Source of the DNA: Acidithrix ferrooxidans
Lineage (GTDB): Bacteria; Actinomycetota; Acidimicrobiia; Acidimicrobiales; Acidimicrobiaceae
Length of the DNA: 57,400 nt
NCBI RefSeq assembly: GCF_000949295.1
Contig: NZ_JXYS01000070.1
Span: 34-57,433, forward strand
Reading direction: 5' to 3'
Shown here: positions 1 to 10,190 of the stretch, piece after piece
Position numbering within the stretch: position 1 is the first letter of the stretch
Layout of the letters: every line of letters starts with the position of its first letter
Made by a program: the position numbers and the translations under genes
The notes under the pieces: generated by a model
What the model saw: the letters and a program-made list of their open reading frames with translations, nothing else
What the model was told of the DNA's origin: nothing
Database searches by the model: none

Positions 1-500
1 GAGACGCTTTGACAAAGTAATCAATCTCACTATTACAGAAAAAACCCACTAAAGCCAAAGATGATAATCTCCAAGGAGCCTACGTCATAGACACCAGCCA
101 TAGCGAGCTAGATGCAGGTGAGATCTGGAATATCTATACGACTCTCACTAAAGTAGAAGATGCCTTTAGATCCCTCAAGAGTGATCTTGGACTTCGACCG
201 GTCTATCATCAACTAGCTAGCCGAACTGCTGCTCACCTCTTCATCTCAGTACTTGCCTATCACCTCCTTAGTGCCATTGAGCTGACCTTGAGGCAAAATA
301 ACGATAAGAGAAGATGGTCAACCATCAAAGAGCAACTCAACAGTCACCGCCGAGCCACCATAGTTCTTACATCAGATAAAGGCGTTGTCTATCACATCCG
401 CACTAGTGGTGTTTCTGAGCCGGTTCACAAAGAGATCTACCGTCTCTTAGGAGTTAGTGATCCCCTTAAACGGATAAAGACCATTGCGACGCATTTGTAG
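1..500 (+). pseudogene. IS1634-type transposase, C-terminal remnant
   Basis: The forward strand encodes the C-terminal part of a DDE transposase of the IS1634 group of the IS4 superfamily. From about base 75 the reading frame is continuous to the TAG at 498-500 and carries the family's E-containing helix, with the stretches VEDAFRSLKSDLGLRPVYH and AAHLFISVLAYHLL. Upstream of a run of A at 44-49 the matching sequence (RRFDKVINL) lies in a different frame, so there is a one-base shift near base 45. The 5' part lies outside the window. The frameshift suggests a dead copy, although a sequencing error in the A run would look the same. Confidence 0.75.
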
Positions 501-1140
501 TGTCCCAACGTAAGACCACATACTCAACTAGCTGGGAGAATAGGTTGATTTTCGGAAAGATGGGTTGGCGGATTTGTTAAATTAAAGAGCCATTACTTGA
601 TGGCTTCCTGAGGAAACTTTTAGTTCGAGGTAGATATTTTGGCGGATCTGTAGATCCTTTAATTTCACTTCCCCACACGGGGTCAACCCATTTATTAAAG
701 TCAGATAAATCGCATCTGATTGGCTTTTGGTAAGTGTTGGTTTTTGGGTTCCTTAGAAAGGATGCAGCTCTTTGGGCGACAGGAGACGCTCGGCGCTGAG
801 ATATCAAATCCTCTGTCGCCTTGGGTGAAGCCTTTATCAAGTCCTCTTCGGCTTCGACTACCTGAGCTTTATCATATCGAAATGGACGTTCAAGAAGGAA
901 GGTCTCATCTGCTATCGCGTCTTTGCCTATATTGGCGACATTTGGATCGCTAAAGTATCCAATTGAAACTAGCGAGTCACCGTTACGCTAGTTAGTAGCG
1001 TAACGGAAAATGGTTGACAGTCGGTTATGGATGAAGAGTATCTTGTGGTCACTGGCCCTAGGCGTCGCAACTTTGGGTAACTTTGTAAAGGTGGTCAAAG
1101 ATACAAAGATAAGGGCGTGGAGTCTCCTGGAATAGGTGAA
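501..1140. other. Intergenic region, no gene recognised
   Basis: About 640 bases between the transposase remnant and menE. Short open frames exist on both strands but none has a credible ribosome binding site or family resemblance. The only clear structure is the hairpin at 980-1006. Confidence 0.5.
980..1006. repeat. Perfect 10-bp inverted repeat
   Basis: The arms CCGTTACGCT and AGCGTAACGG are perfect reverse complements around a 7-base loop. There is no T run on the plus side, only AAAA followed by TGG. It lies 135 bases beyond the end of menE, which is on the minus strand, so it could help terminate menE transcription or be an old mobile-element end. Function unknown. Confidence 0.5.
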
Positions 1141-2277
1141 TTAATCGGTATTCGCCAGAATTTCGCTGACTATCTCCCTGACCTGATTTTTCTTTATCTT
1201 GCCAAGTGCTGTCTTGGGGAGGCTTTCTAAAATTACAATCTTGCGTGGAGCGTAATACCTTGGGAGTACCTCTCGGACATGATCTTTGACTTGTGATAGG
1301 GAGATCGGTCCATTTGTTATGAGTGCGGCAACCGTGATTTGGCCAAAGTCCTCGTCGTCTATGCCTACAACCGCAACGTCTAGCACTGCATCGAGGGTTC
1401 GAATTCGTTCTTCAAGGAGAGATGGCACAACCTTTTCGCCTCCGGTCACAATCATCTCGGCCGCTCGTCCCCAAACCGTCAGTTTTCCATCTATCATTGC
1501 CCCTACGTCGCCACTGTGGAAAAATCCATCCGAGTCGGTTAGAGGACTACTGTCTCGATAGCAACTAGCGAGCATCGGGCCGGCTATTAATATTCCTCCG
1601 TCCTCTTTGATCTTCACCTCTACGCCATCGAGGGGGACTCCGTCATAGACGCATCCTGATCCGGTCTCGGTCAGTCCATAGGTAACAGAGGCGTTTCTGG
1701 GTACATTTTCAGGAGGTATTCCGGCTCCCAGGATTAGACATTCAAAGTCGCCCGGATTGATTTGAGAGAGATTGGCTCGCACGATAGACATGTAGACCTT
1801 GGTTGCCTTGGCAATCTCGGTGAATCTATCGTATTCAAATCTCTCAAATGTTTGAAGTGGCATCTGTGAGTATTGAGCTTTTGTGATCGTAGAGAAGCCA
1901 CCTATGTGGCTAATAGGCAAAGCGTTGAGCCAAAGGCCATCGCCTATTTGAGCTCCAATTCGCTTGAGAGTGGCATGGGCTGAGGCTTCCATTGCCAAAT
2001 GACTATGTTGAACGGCTTTTGGATGGCCCGAGGTTCCCGAGGTTGTAGCCACCAAAGCACAATTTTCGATTAAATCGTGGATTCTTTCCCGCCTTTGAAT
2101 CGATCCATCAGCCCGCACGACCTGATCCGGGTCGATTGTAGAGATCAATTCATCAAGAAATGGAGCAGGTGCCCTCGGATCTAGAACGCAGACTGCATCT
2201 CCTTTGTCCCAGCATCTATGAATTTCATCGACTAGAGCATTTGATTGCGACTCTATAAAGGTGATAAGACGTGCCAC
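1141..2277 (-). CDS. menE: O-succinylbenzoate--CoA ligase (MenE)
   Basis: This ANL-superfamily adenylating enzyme activates o-succinylbenzoate with ATP and CoA in the cytosol, making the thioester that MenB cyclises. It shows the P-loop-like TSGTSGHPKA near residues 79-88, the YGLTETG motif at 200-206, SGDVG near 255-259, and the C-terminal KTALGKIKK with the late catalytic lysine near 360. At 378 residues it is short for an acyl-CoA synthetase, which is usual for actinobacterial MenE. The start is GTG with a weak ribosome binding site. It is divergent from menB with 239 bp between. The assignment rests on motifs and on the menB/menA neighbourhood; other small acyl-CoA ligases would look similar in isolation. 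Confidence 0.88.
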   Translation of the reverse strand: MARLITFIESQSNALVDEIHRCWDKGDAVCVLDPRAPAPFLDELISTIDPDQVVRADGSIQRRERIHDLIENCALVATTSGTSGHPKAVQHSHLAMEASAHATLKRIGAQIGDGLWLNALPISHIGGFSTITKAQYSQMPLQTFERFEYDRFTEIAKATKVYMSIVRANLSQINPGDFECLILGAGIPPENVPRNASVTYGLTETGSGCVYDGVPLDGVEVKIKEDGGILIAGPMLASCYRDSSPLTDSDGFFHSGDVGAMIDGKLTVWGRAAEMIVTGGEKVVPSLLEERIRTLDAVLDVAVVGIDDEDFGQITVAALITNGPISLSQVKDHVREVLPRYYAPRKIVILESLPKTALGKIKKNQVREIVSEILANTD

Positions 2278-2516
2278 AAAAACTAAGGTTATAAGTAAAA
2301 GTTGCTTTTGACGGCCGATTCAAAGCCTCTTTGCTCCAAATAAGAGATGGATCAATTAGAGTTGGATCAAAACAGATTTGTCTTAGAAGGCCTGAGTCAA
2401 AGTCATAAAGTAGCTATGTTGTTGCCAAAATGGGCTGGCTCGGAATGCTGAGTTGCCCCTAAAGCGTTATTGATAGCTGCCGGGTTGGCAGTTGTTGAAT
2501 TTGAAGGGTAGTTATC

Positions 2517-3359
2517 GTGGGTTCATCTTTGTTTGGCTGGGTTAGCGCAGGCGACTTCGTAGACATCAAGTATGAACATTTGGATGGGATCGCTAAGATC
2601 ACCATAAATCGCCCTGAGGTTCGGAATGCATTTAGACCTCAGACATTGGTGGAGCTGGCAAAGGCCTTCGAAGATGCAAGAAACGATCCGAGCGTTGGCG
2701 CGATAATTCTAACTGGCGAAGGGGATCTGGCCTTTTGTTCAGGTGGTGATCAGAGGATCCGGGGCGAGGATGGATATATCGGGAGTGATGAGCTTGGAAA
2801 AGCGGGTATCGGACGGCTAAACGTCTTGGATCTTCAAGTTCAGATTCGAAGACTTCCTAAACCCGTCGTTGCCATGGTTGCAGGCTATGCCATTGGTGGT
2901 GGCCACGTCCTTCATCTGGTATGTGACCTCTCGATTGCAGCTGAGAATGCTAAGTTTGGCCAGACTGGGCCAAGAGTCGGTAGCTTTGACGGTGGCTATG
3001 GCGCTTCATTGCTGGCTCGAACGATCGGGCTAAAGCGTGCCAAGGAGATTTGGTTCCTCTGTCGTCAATACGACGCACAGACAGCTTTTGATTGGGGCCT
3101 TGTAAATGCGGTTGTACCTCTAGAGAACCTAGAGGCGGAGACTGTCAAGTGGTGTCGAGAGATGCTGGATCTTTCGCCTTTGGCTCTAAGAATGCTCAAA
3201 GCTTCATTCAACGCAGCTGACGATGGTTTAGCCGGGGTTCAACAGTTGGCCGGCGACGCCACTTTGCTCTTTTATATGACCGAAGAAGCCCAAGAGGGAC
3301 GGGACGCCTTTAAAGAGAAGCGAAAGCCGGACTTTGATCAATTCCCAAGGAGACCATAA
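2517..3359 (+). CDS. menB: 1,4-dihydroxy-2-naphthoyl-CoA synthase (MenB)
   Basis: This crotonase-family enzyme performs the Dieckmann-type ring closure of o-succinylbenzoyl-CoA. Visible are the crotonase start SGGDQ (75-79), the oxyanion-hole stretch GYAIGGGH (123-130), and the MenB-specific stretch [16 protein letters not shown] (147-162). The C-terminal tail ending in [15 protein letters not shown] is also typical. Length is 280 residues, within the usual range. The start is GTG, preceded by GAAGGG at a suitable distance. menA follows after 123 bp on the same strand, so co-transcription is possible. The product of MenE is its substrate, and menE lies divergently next to it. Confidence 0.95.
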   Translation: MGSSLFGWVSAGDFVDIKYEHLDGIAKITINRPEVRNAFRPQTLVELAKAFEDARNDPSVGAIILTGEGDLAFCSGGDQRIRGEDGYIGSDELGKAGIGRLNVLDLQVQIRRLPKPVVAMVAGYAIGGGHVLHLVCDLSIAAENAKFGQTGPRVGSFDGGYGASLLARTIGLKRAKEIWFLCRQYDAQTAFDWGLVNAVVPLENLEAETVKWCREMLDLSPLALRMLKASFNAADDGLAGVQQLAGDATLLFYMTEEAQEGRDAFKEKRKPDFDQFPRRP

Positions 3360-3482
3360 CTTTTCATCGTGGATTGCAGGGTTTTTGTACATTTATCAAA
3401 TGTGAGAATTTTTCTTCGGGCTATGGTGCTATTGGTGTCTTTTTCTAGTTTCGATTACTCACAAGTCAGGTTGGTTAGCTAA

Positions 3483-4346
3483 GTGGCTACTACTAAGGAA
3501 TGGGTTGCAGGAGCTCGTCCCAGGACTCTACCCGCTGCTCTGGTACCAGTTGCCATTGCAAGTGGTGCAAGTGGCAGTCATTTTGTTTGGGATAGAGCAG
3601 CTTTGGCTCTTGTGGTTTCTTTGGCGATTCAAATTGCGACGAACTACGCAAACGACTATTCCGACGGTAAGCGGGGCACTGATGACGTTAGGGTTGGCCC
3701 AATGCGTCTTGTCGCGAGCAAGAAGGCAACTCCAAAGCAAGTTCTATTGGCAGCGATGGTATTTTTTGGCGTAGCAGGTGTTGCGGGCGGCGTCTTGGCG
3801 CTGATAGCTGCTTGGTGGCTTTTGATCGTGGGGGCTTTGGCGATTTTGGCTGGGTGGTACTACACCGGTGGCAAACATCCTTATGGCTACCTTGGCTTGG
3901 GCGAGGTCTTTGTCTTTGTCTTTTTCGGGCTGGTTGCTGTTCTGGGCACCTACTACGTGCAGGTATCCAAGGTTGATTTGACTTCAGTGGTCTTGGGATG
4001 CGCTTCGGGGTTTTTGGCAGTTGCTCTGCTGGTGATAAATAACTTGCGCGACATCCCAACAGACAAAGCTTCTGGCAAGGCGACCTTGGCCGTGCGGATG
4101 GGCGACACCAGAACACGAAAGTTCTACGTCGGGTTGATGGTAATGGCAGTACTGCTTCCTCTTTTGCTCGTTGGGACCTTTCCCTATCTTTTGATACTTT
4201 TGATACTTTTGATTCCCCTTTGGGATCCTATCAATTCGGTACTAAATGGAGCCAAAGGAAGAGATCTCATTGCAGTTTTGGGTAAGACGGGTCGGCTTCA
4301 AATTCTCTTTGGTCTCTTGGCTACTCTTGCTCTTGCTCTCAAATAG
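3483..4346 (+). CDS. menA: 1,4-dihydroxy-2-naphthoate prenyltransferase (MenA)
   Basis: An integral membrane prenyltransferase of the UbiA family that attaches the polyprenyl tail to 1,4-dihydroxy-2-naphthoate, giving demethylmenaquinone. The first Asp-rich motif is NDYSDGKRGTD (57-67) and the second is NNLRDIPTDKASGK (186-199); both bind Mg-diphosphate in the family. The rest is made of hydrophobic helices, about eight or nine. Length 287 residues is typical. The start is GTG, with no strong ribosome binding site. The stop codon lies in the first unit of a 14-bp tandem repeat, so the 3' end of the gene was duplicated into the flanking DNA. Confidence 0.93.
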   Translation: MATTKEWVAGARPRTLPAALVPVAIASGASGSHFVWDRAALALVVSLAIQIATNYANDYSDGKRGTDDVRVGPMRLVASKKATPKQVLLAAMVFFGVAGVAGGVLALIAAWWLLIVGALAILAGWYYTGGKHPYGYLGLGEVFVFVFFGLVAVLGTYYVQVSKVDLTSVVLGCASGFLAVALLVINNLRDIPTDKASGKATLAVRMGDTRTRKFYVGLMVMAVLLPLLLVGTFPYLLILLILLIPLWDPINSVLNGAKGRDLIAVLGKTGRLQILFGLLATLALALK

Positions 4347-4376
4347 CTGCTCTCAAATAGCTACTCTCAAATAGCT
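4335..4376. repeat. 14-bp tandem repeat, three copies, over the menA stop
   Basis: Three consecutive copies of a unit reading GCTCTCAAATAGCT at 4335-4348, 4349-4362 and 4363-4376; the last has one change (A for G at its first base). The first copy contains the menA TAG stop. The others look like duplicates downstream. Confidence 0.9.
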
Positions 4377-4658
4377 ATCTGTTGAGATCAAATTGTTGAA
4401 CGAAGATCCAGTTTCCATAGCGAGAATTTCTTTGCAACCTCTGAGTTGTCGAGTAAGGGTTTGACCTGACGCCTTTACCCATCTATATGGTCTATTTTGA
4501 CGGGGTCTTTTCAATAAATGTTCCAAAGGGCTCTTGGCGTTATGGGTTCTTCGGTGAATTTATGGTTCTCATGGGCAGTGAGCACGGGGACAATTGCGCA
4601 ATTCGTAAATCAACTCTTTCAGGTGGTATTTTTTGACTCAGAATGCAGGTACTATGCC

Positions 4659-5146
4659 TTATTCGACATTAAGTGCGGAGCTTAAAATCCAAAACGGGTA
4701 AAAATCCACTTTTGCAATTGTCTCCTTGGGAGTTTCTGGTACCTTATGTACTTTCTCACCGTACTTCTTCACTTTCTCTAATGGGGCCCCACTACAACAC
4801 ACTATCGACTATGAGGGTGACCAGAAGTGGTTCCCCCCACAAAGCATCTTGGGCTTCCGGCCAGTTCTTTGGCTTGCTCTCATGGCCGATAGCGTGTTCA
4901 TAGACATCACCAGTCTCGATAGAGCAACTTTAGCTGCGTTGGTTATCGACAGGTGAGCATGATCACCGTCTGTCTCAAAAGCATCGGAGATGGAATCAAA
5001 ACGAGTACACACTTCAATGAGAGCGGATTTGATCTCGTCACTTACTCTGTTCGTCATTACATAACGGCGATATTTAGGAACCAGTACAATGTGGGCATGA
5101 AATTGATATAGACCACATGCCTTGGGTTACGCCAATCATCGATCAT
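4659..5146 (-). pseudogene. IS200/IS605 TnpA (HUH, Y1 transposase), broken
   Basis: The minus strand encodes a nearly full-length single-strand transposase of the IS200/IS605 type. The HUH motif is in GDHAHLSI, followed by KVALSRLV, then GGNHFWSPS and SGAPLEKVKKYGEKV, where the Tyr is the expected nucleophile position. Two lesions break it. The N-terminal part (WRNPRHVVY) is in another frame than YQFHAHIVLVPKYRR, so there is a shift near 5109. An in-frame TAG at 4809-4811 sits where family members have Tyr or Phe after WSPS. After that TAG the frame stays open to a TAA at 4659-4661. Known family members are about 140-155 residues, which matches. Confidence 0.8.
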
Positions 5147-5386
5147 ATAATGGAATATAGAACCTAGTAAATAATGATATTTCAGATGTAGAAATGGTTA
5201 GTAAAAGCCCACAATACACAACAGCAATCGTGGCCATCTTCTTGATAGTCGAATCCGATCGCCTAGTTCACGACTCATGCCATAGTCATGCCATAATCAA
5301 GACATAGCGCAGCACTGTCATGGAACCAAGGCGTCGATTGGGTTCATGGCCCTAGGTGTCAAGGAGAGTGAAAAGCCAAGCGCTCT

Positions 5387-5838
5387 GCGAATAAGTACGA
5401 CATCCAAAGGTTTCTCAACTCGCTAGACCGCCAAGATCGTCCACTACACGCCCATGCCACTGAAATAATCGCACATGATTTACACGAGGTCATAACCACC
5501 TTTAGGACGAACAGTAAAAGAGCTATGAAAGTTCGGTCTCCTTGGCACAAGAAGAACTACCGCCCTCTATCGTTCTCAGCTCTGTGGTTCTCACCTCTAT
5601 CGTGCTTAAGGGGGTACGGTTGGCGTATCTCCAAAGGCCAACTCCACCTATCACTAGGAAGAGGCCGTCCACGTATTGACGTAGCGATTCCAACTGTTTT
5701 GGACTCTTACATCTAACAAGAATGTTGACCCCGAGCTGTTAACCCTAGCTATGGGGGGTGAGATTCAACTGTGTTGGGATCAAGATCACAGACGCTTCAG
5801 CCTCCATATCCCTTACAAGACGGTGCGTGACGGCTCTT
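5387..5838 (+). pseudogene. TnpB (IS605 OrfB), N-terminal remnant
   Basis: The plus strand encodes a piece recognisable as the N-terminal region of TnpB, the RNA-guided nuclease carried by IS605-type elements: PWHKKNYRPLSF, then GYGWRISKGQLHLSLGRGR, then RPRIDVAIPTVLD. After a frame change near 5716-5757, GEIQLCWDQDHRRFSLHI continues the same family. A TAG follows at about 5836. The RuvC catalytic region cannot be followed beyond this, so the gene is dead. Its arrangement, divergent from the tnpA remnant on the minus strand, is the classic IS605 layout. Confidence 0.72.
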
Positions 5839-6809
5839 AGTCTGATAAGTTGTCCTGAGCGTTGGTGATTCTCCGGTTTTGGTATCAGTAAAATCTCTTT
5901 CGAGACACTTGGTGTAGTCAATGAAGACGGTTAGTTCTCACTCGTCTTTCAACTCTCACTTGAAAGAGTCTTTTCTCTAACTTTTTAGTACCGTTTTGGA
6001 CAACGCTCTCTGGCTAGTGTTCCGTATTGTAATCGATATAGTGGCGGCAATTTCCTCCCTAAAGGCGATTCCAGAGGGCGAAGGTCCGTCGCTTATCATC
6101 AAAATTGCACTGCGATTTCTATCGCCTTGTAGGGGATTTACAACCTCTTTCGTTCATGACGCACGACCAAGTTCGGTCTAATTCGCTGGGCTAGACGGCA
6201 ATAGAAAGGATTCATTACCAGCATCTCGTTGACCTTGTAATGGGTGAGTGGTGCCGAAACAGATTCACTTATCTTAGCTGTCCACTAGTGGATTGTCTTG
6301 TGAGATCTCTGAGCTCTCAATGTTTTGAGTCGGACCACCAGAGGTTTTTACGTACGAATCTTCAAGGATGGAGGTAAGGACTTTATTTGGCTGATCATCT
6401 CGATAGCCCTACCTCCAGCTCGAATGGGCCATAACCTTCATCAAAGACCGCAATGACTTTCTAATCCTATTATGGGATGATTATGGCTAAATAAATCTCA
6501 TAAAAAGAGGCGCCTGGTAGTAAACTTCTGGTACATTAGCGAGGAAAGCAAGGTTCAATAACGAGTGATTACGAATTGTGTGACTTAGGTTCGTGAAGCT
6601 AGCTCCATAGGTGCTCTAGTGATTCTAACAATAGGAGAATATGGATATGGCTCCCGACTCGATGGAAGAGGATCTATTCGAGAATTACAGCCAACGAAAA
6701 CCTGACAGTCGAGGCCTATATCTTTGCTTTGGTCGGTAATGATACGCCGTTCTTACCGTAGCTTAGAGGAATTACTTTTTGTGATCTCAGGAGCGGTTGG
6801 TAATCGTAA
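5839..6809. other. Decayed intergenic DNA
   Basis: No intact gene. Scattered short stretches around 6000-6350 (for example RFQRAKVRRL, and a Cys/His-containing piece near 6320) could be the degraded rest of tnpB, but frames are broken every few dozen bases and this is a guess. No RNA gene was recognised. Confidence 0.4.
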
Positions 6810-6863
6810 AGGGGACTTACGAAAATTAAATTACGTGATTTTATTCCCGTTATCATACTTTTA

Positions 6864-7160
6864 GTGTTGGTAGCTTGTGTCGTTGATGATATTCGGTTGC
6901 ACCATCCGCTTGGAATGATTGTCTCGCCGATATTCGTTTCAGTCTTTTTGTCTAATTACTACTGGGGATCCCCACGCGGCGAGATCCACTTACTGTGGTT
7001 GAGCGTCGGATTAGTAGAGATCTCGGTGGCTTATACTTTTCGCCACGAGGGGCTAAACGTTGTTGCATTTCCATTGGCGGCGATAGGAATAGTCACCATG
7101 ATAGGGGCGGTAGTCGTCTATCGCAAGAAAACACGCTATCACTCGGAGATATTAAATTGA
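6864..7160 (+). CDS. Small putative membrane protein, family unknown
   Basis: An open frame of 98 codons from GTG. It is hydrophobic over about four segments (roughly residues 1-8 with upstream extension, 18-34, 43-58, 67-86), ending in a basic tail RKKTRYHSEILN. The frame is open upstream to 6810, where AAAGGGG forms a possible ribosome binding site; a start in that upstream stretch would complete the first membrane helix with VIILLVLVACVV. No ATG is available there, only weak codons such as ATT at 6825. It may be real or a decayed membrane gene; it stands alone in a gene-poor stretch. I do not recognise the family. Confidence 0.45.
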   Translation: MLVACVVDDIRLHHPLGMIVSPIFVSVFLSNYYWGSPRGEIHLLWLSVGLVEISVAYTFRHEGLNVVAFPLAAIGIVTMIGAVVVYRKKTRYHSEILN

Positions 7161-7404
7161 TTCTCGAATAACGGACTACCTAAACATTAGCGGAACCAGT
7201 AGATCAGCAGCCCTTTATCTTGAACGGACAACAAGGTGCCATCTCTAGAGACTAACCATCACTAATGGTGAAAGATAAGCAGAGAGATAGACGTGGGTCA
7301 TCTCATTAATCTTTTATCATCAAGTCGATCTACATGGTTGTGCACTAGCTTTTGTATAACCGTTAGCAGCTTTTTTTATGACTTGGCCCTATCCATTGCA
7401 AAAT

Positions 7405-7436
7405 ATATCCATTAGAGAACATATCCATTAGAGAAC
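7405..7436. repeat. 16-bp tandem duplication
   Basis: ATATCCATTAGAGAAC occurs twice in direct succession at 7405-7420 and 7421-7436 with no differences. The region around it (7161-7965) has no recognisable gene. Confidence 0.85.
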
Positions 7437-7721
7437 TAAGCACACGAATAAACACAGACCCACTCTGAGGGCTAGGGCTCGGGGGCACAATGCTTTGAGC
7501 TTTCATCGCTGTTGGTGCTAGGCGGTTCTGGCTAGAGATATTAAATGGCTTGTGGAGTTCACCACAAAAGTGACTTTAGGCAACGAGCAAATGTCATCCC
7601 AATTTGAGAACGGAGAAGAAGCTTATGATAGAGCGACACATTGAGAGCATTGTGGTAAATAATTACGAGCGAATAACGGTTACCCCGCAATTGCTCATCA
7701 TACTGGCGGGTCCCCATTTAA

Positions 7722-7762
7722 TGGTCCAAAATTAATGTGATTTTTGGATCGGGTTATTTTTA
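7722..7762 (+). repeat. Dispersed repeat, copy 1 (pair at 55786)
   Basis: These 41 bases match 55786-55826 with a single difference; the first 34 are identical. Weaker similarity continues for roughly another 40 bases. The element begins TGGTCCAAAATTAATGTGAT. It is intergenic in both places and could be the end of a mobile element or a small non-autonomous repeat. Confidence 0.7.
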
Positions 7763-7965
7763 CATGTTAGCGACTCTAAGGAAAATTCATAGAGCCTTTT
7801 GCGTTTTGTTTGTACTTGTTCAGCACGCGGCTTCGATCGTGGATGCAAGCTAATACGTTTGCGCCACGGTCATCAAAAGTAGCGCCTTACGTGCGTGAAG
7901 CTCTTCGGAATACGTCGGGTGAGCCAATGTACCTAGATTCGGAGACTTGGTTAGCTGGGTAAAAG

Positions 7966-8175
7966 TTGTTATATAAAATACGGTCAGGGCAGTTTCTGAA
8001 GCTTGTGGCGGTCATGGTTTTCGTGGCCATTGTGGTATCGCCGAGAAGAACCCCTGCTGGTTTCGCACTGGCTTTCGGGATGGCAGGCGTTATCTCCTTC
8101 GTTCTTCTTCCTGTGGATCAGTTGTTTAAACTGTGCATCAAGCGTAATTTAAGTACAGCCAATGGTACGGATTAG
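7966..8175 (+). CDS. Small putative membrane protein, family unknown
   Basis: A 69-codon frame from TTG. After a short basic N-terminus (LYKIRSGQFLK) it has two hydrophobic segments, about residues 11-25 and 31-48, separated by SPRRTPAG, then a tail with charged residues. The composition is that of a two-helix membrane protein with positive-inside ends. There is only a weak upstream GGGTAAAAG as ribosome binding site. Together with the frame at 6864 it is one of two candidate genes in an otherwise decayed 4.7-kb stretch. No function can be given. Confidence 0.42.
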   Translation: MLYKIRSGQFLKLVAVMVFVAIVVSPRRTPAGFALAFGMAGVISFVLLPVDQLFKLCIKRNLSTANGTD

Positions 8176-9137
8176 CCGACATTGATCGAGGCAAAACAAG
8201 GGATGAAGGTGAACGTGGGTCATTTTGCCGTCCATTTCGTTACCAGGTAGGCATCTATGGCTTTTAGCTAGTTTCACTATAGGCGGAGCAGATTTTTATG
8301 ACCTGACTTTGCTGTGACCTCGGATTCAACTGTAGCTATGGGCCAAAAGTTCCTCCAATGAAGTCACTTTTGGCTTGGTATCGAGGTCCAGTCAGAATTG
8401 GACTTGGCACAACTCGCGCTCGAGATTCTCTCTCTGGAGCGAGAACTTAAAGTTGTGGCTTCGATCTCGCTTGGCCATAGTTGAGATTAGTTTGATTCGT
8501 CTCGGAGAAAGGATCTACCAAGGGTTGCATCCTCACGTTGACTGCTTAATCGTCTCTGGCTCGGCCTTTTAAATTTGCAAATACTGTTCTTTACCAAGCA
8601 TGGCTAAGTTCACCATAGTGGCCTAAGGGTTAGTGAATTATAAATCTGGCGACTATGGGTTAAAGTGTCGTTCTTTTTTGTCTTATCCCAGATGTCGATG
8701 CTCACAAGCGCAGTGGAAATAGAGGTTCATTGGTGACGATAATCCTAGGATCGATCCACATCAAAAAACCAAAAGGTCGCGATGGTCTAAATGATCAAAC
8801 GGGACCTTTTATCTTTAGTACCAGGGACTTTTGGAGCTGGTGTCTATTTTGACTGTTGGCCATAGGCTCTTTGGTCGGGACTGATTAGATAGGAATCTAC
8901 TCTATTGACCCCTATGAGGGTTGAGAGATTGATCAGTTAACCGGATGCGAGAGGCACAAAGATCTCGAATAGGGGCCTTTGTCACAAGAGAAACCAAAGC
9001 TAGCCCCTAATCAATGCATCGGAATTATGGTTGGGTTATGTAGGGAGCGTTCGGTGCCGATTCGCTTTTGGTTGTTGCTAAGACGCAACTAGAGCTGGAT
9101 AAATGGTGTCACCCATCGACTCCAAAGGAAGGCAGTC
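8176..9137. other. Intergenic region, mostly featureless
   Basis: No gene recognised. At 8385-8490 the plus strand encodes a heptad-like stretch (ELDLAQLALEILSLERELK) that soon runs into a stop and may be debris of an unknown gene. At about 8778-8815 the arms AAAAGGTC and GACCTTTT flank a 25-base loop and end in T-rich sequence, so a weak terminator is possible although no gene ends nearby. Confidence 0.4.
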
Positions 9138-10190
9138 ATGAAAGCACTTATCTATAGAGGTCCTGGCAAAGTTAGCTGGGACACGGTTCCAAACCCTGTA
9201 ATTCTGCAGCCGACCGATGTAATTGTAAAGATGGTCGCCACCACTGTTTGTGGTACGGATCTTCATATTCTAAAGGGCGACGTCCCTGAAGTTAAACTTG
9301 GTCGGATTCTTGGACACGAGGGAGTTGGTGACATCGTTGAGGTAGGAACTGACGTTGAGCGATTTAGCGTTGGGGATCGAGTAATTTTGTCGTGCGTAAG
9401 CTCTTGCGGCAAGTGCTCCAACTGTCGACAGGGTCTTTATAGCCACTGTCTTGATACAGAGGGACTCGCGGGGATTGGCTGGATCTTTGGGTATATGATC
9501 GACGGGACTCAAGCCGAGTATGTTCGAGTTCCCTTTGCTGAGAATTCGCTCTATAAACTTCCAGAGGGCGTATCGGTAGCTGAGGGCATCTTATTGTCGG
9601 ATATTTTGCCAACGGGATTTGAGATTGGAGTTCAGTACGGCCATGTGAGCCCTGGCGATGTAATTGCTGTGATCGGATCTGGACCTGTCGGATTAGCTGG
9701 GGTTATCACCGCTCGTCTTTATGGCCCCTCAAAGATTATCGCTATTGATCTAGATGAATCTCGCCTAAAGCGTGCATTGGAGTTCGGCGCGACTGAGACG
9801 GTGAACTCAACCGATGCTGATTGGAAGGAACAAGTCTTAGCGTTGACCGATGGAGCGGGAGTCGATGTCGCCATCGAAGCCGTTGGGCTTCCTGGCACAT
9901 TTACCATGGCCACGGAGATCGTTCGCCCTGGTGGTAGTGTTGCTAATATTGGTGTGCATGGCAAGGCGGTCGAGTTTGCGCTTCAAGATTTGTGGATCAA
10001 GAATATTGATATTTCGATGGGCCTTGTGAATACGAACACCCTTGGTATGTTGTTAAAGCTCGTAAGCCAGCACATCTTGCCGATCGATAAGTTCATTACC
10101 CATGAATTCTCGTTCGATCAGATGTTAGAGGCCTATGACGTCTTTGCGAACGCTTCGCAACACGACGCGCTGAAGGTCATGATTTCATAG
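9138..10190 (+). CDS. Zinc-dependent alcohol dehydrogenase (MDR family)
   Basis: A medium-chain dehydrogenase/reductase that interconverts an alcohol and an aldehyde or ketone with NAD(P). The catalytic zinc ligands are visible as Cys38, His60 and Glu61 (CGTD and GHEGVG). The structural zinc site is formed by Cys90, 93, 96 and 104. The nucleotide fold has GSGPVGLAG near 180-188, and an acidic residue follows in IAIDLDESR, which favours NAD over NADP. Length 350 residues is normal. The start ATG is preceded by AAAGGAAGG. The substrate cannot be read from the sequence. A fused ETF gene follows about 820 bp downstream on the same strand, but the gap speaks against one operon. Confidence 0.9.
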   Translation: MKALIYRGPGKVSWDTVPNPVILQPTDVIVKMVATTVCGTDLHILKGDVPEVKLGRILGHEGVGDIVEVGTDVERFSVGDRVILSCVSSCGKCSNCRQGLYSHCLDTEGLAGIGWIFGYMIDGTQAEYVRVPFAENSLYKLPEGVSVAEGILLSDILPTGFEIGVQYGHVSPGDVIAVIGSGPVGLAGVITARLYGPSKIIAIDLDESRLKRALEFGATETVNSTDADWKEQVLALTDGAGVDVAIEAVGLPGTFTMATEIVRPGGSVANIGVHGKAVEFALQDLWIKNIDISMGLVNTNTLGMLLKLVSQHILPIDKFITHEFSFDQMLEAYDVFANASQHDALKVMIS

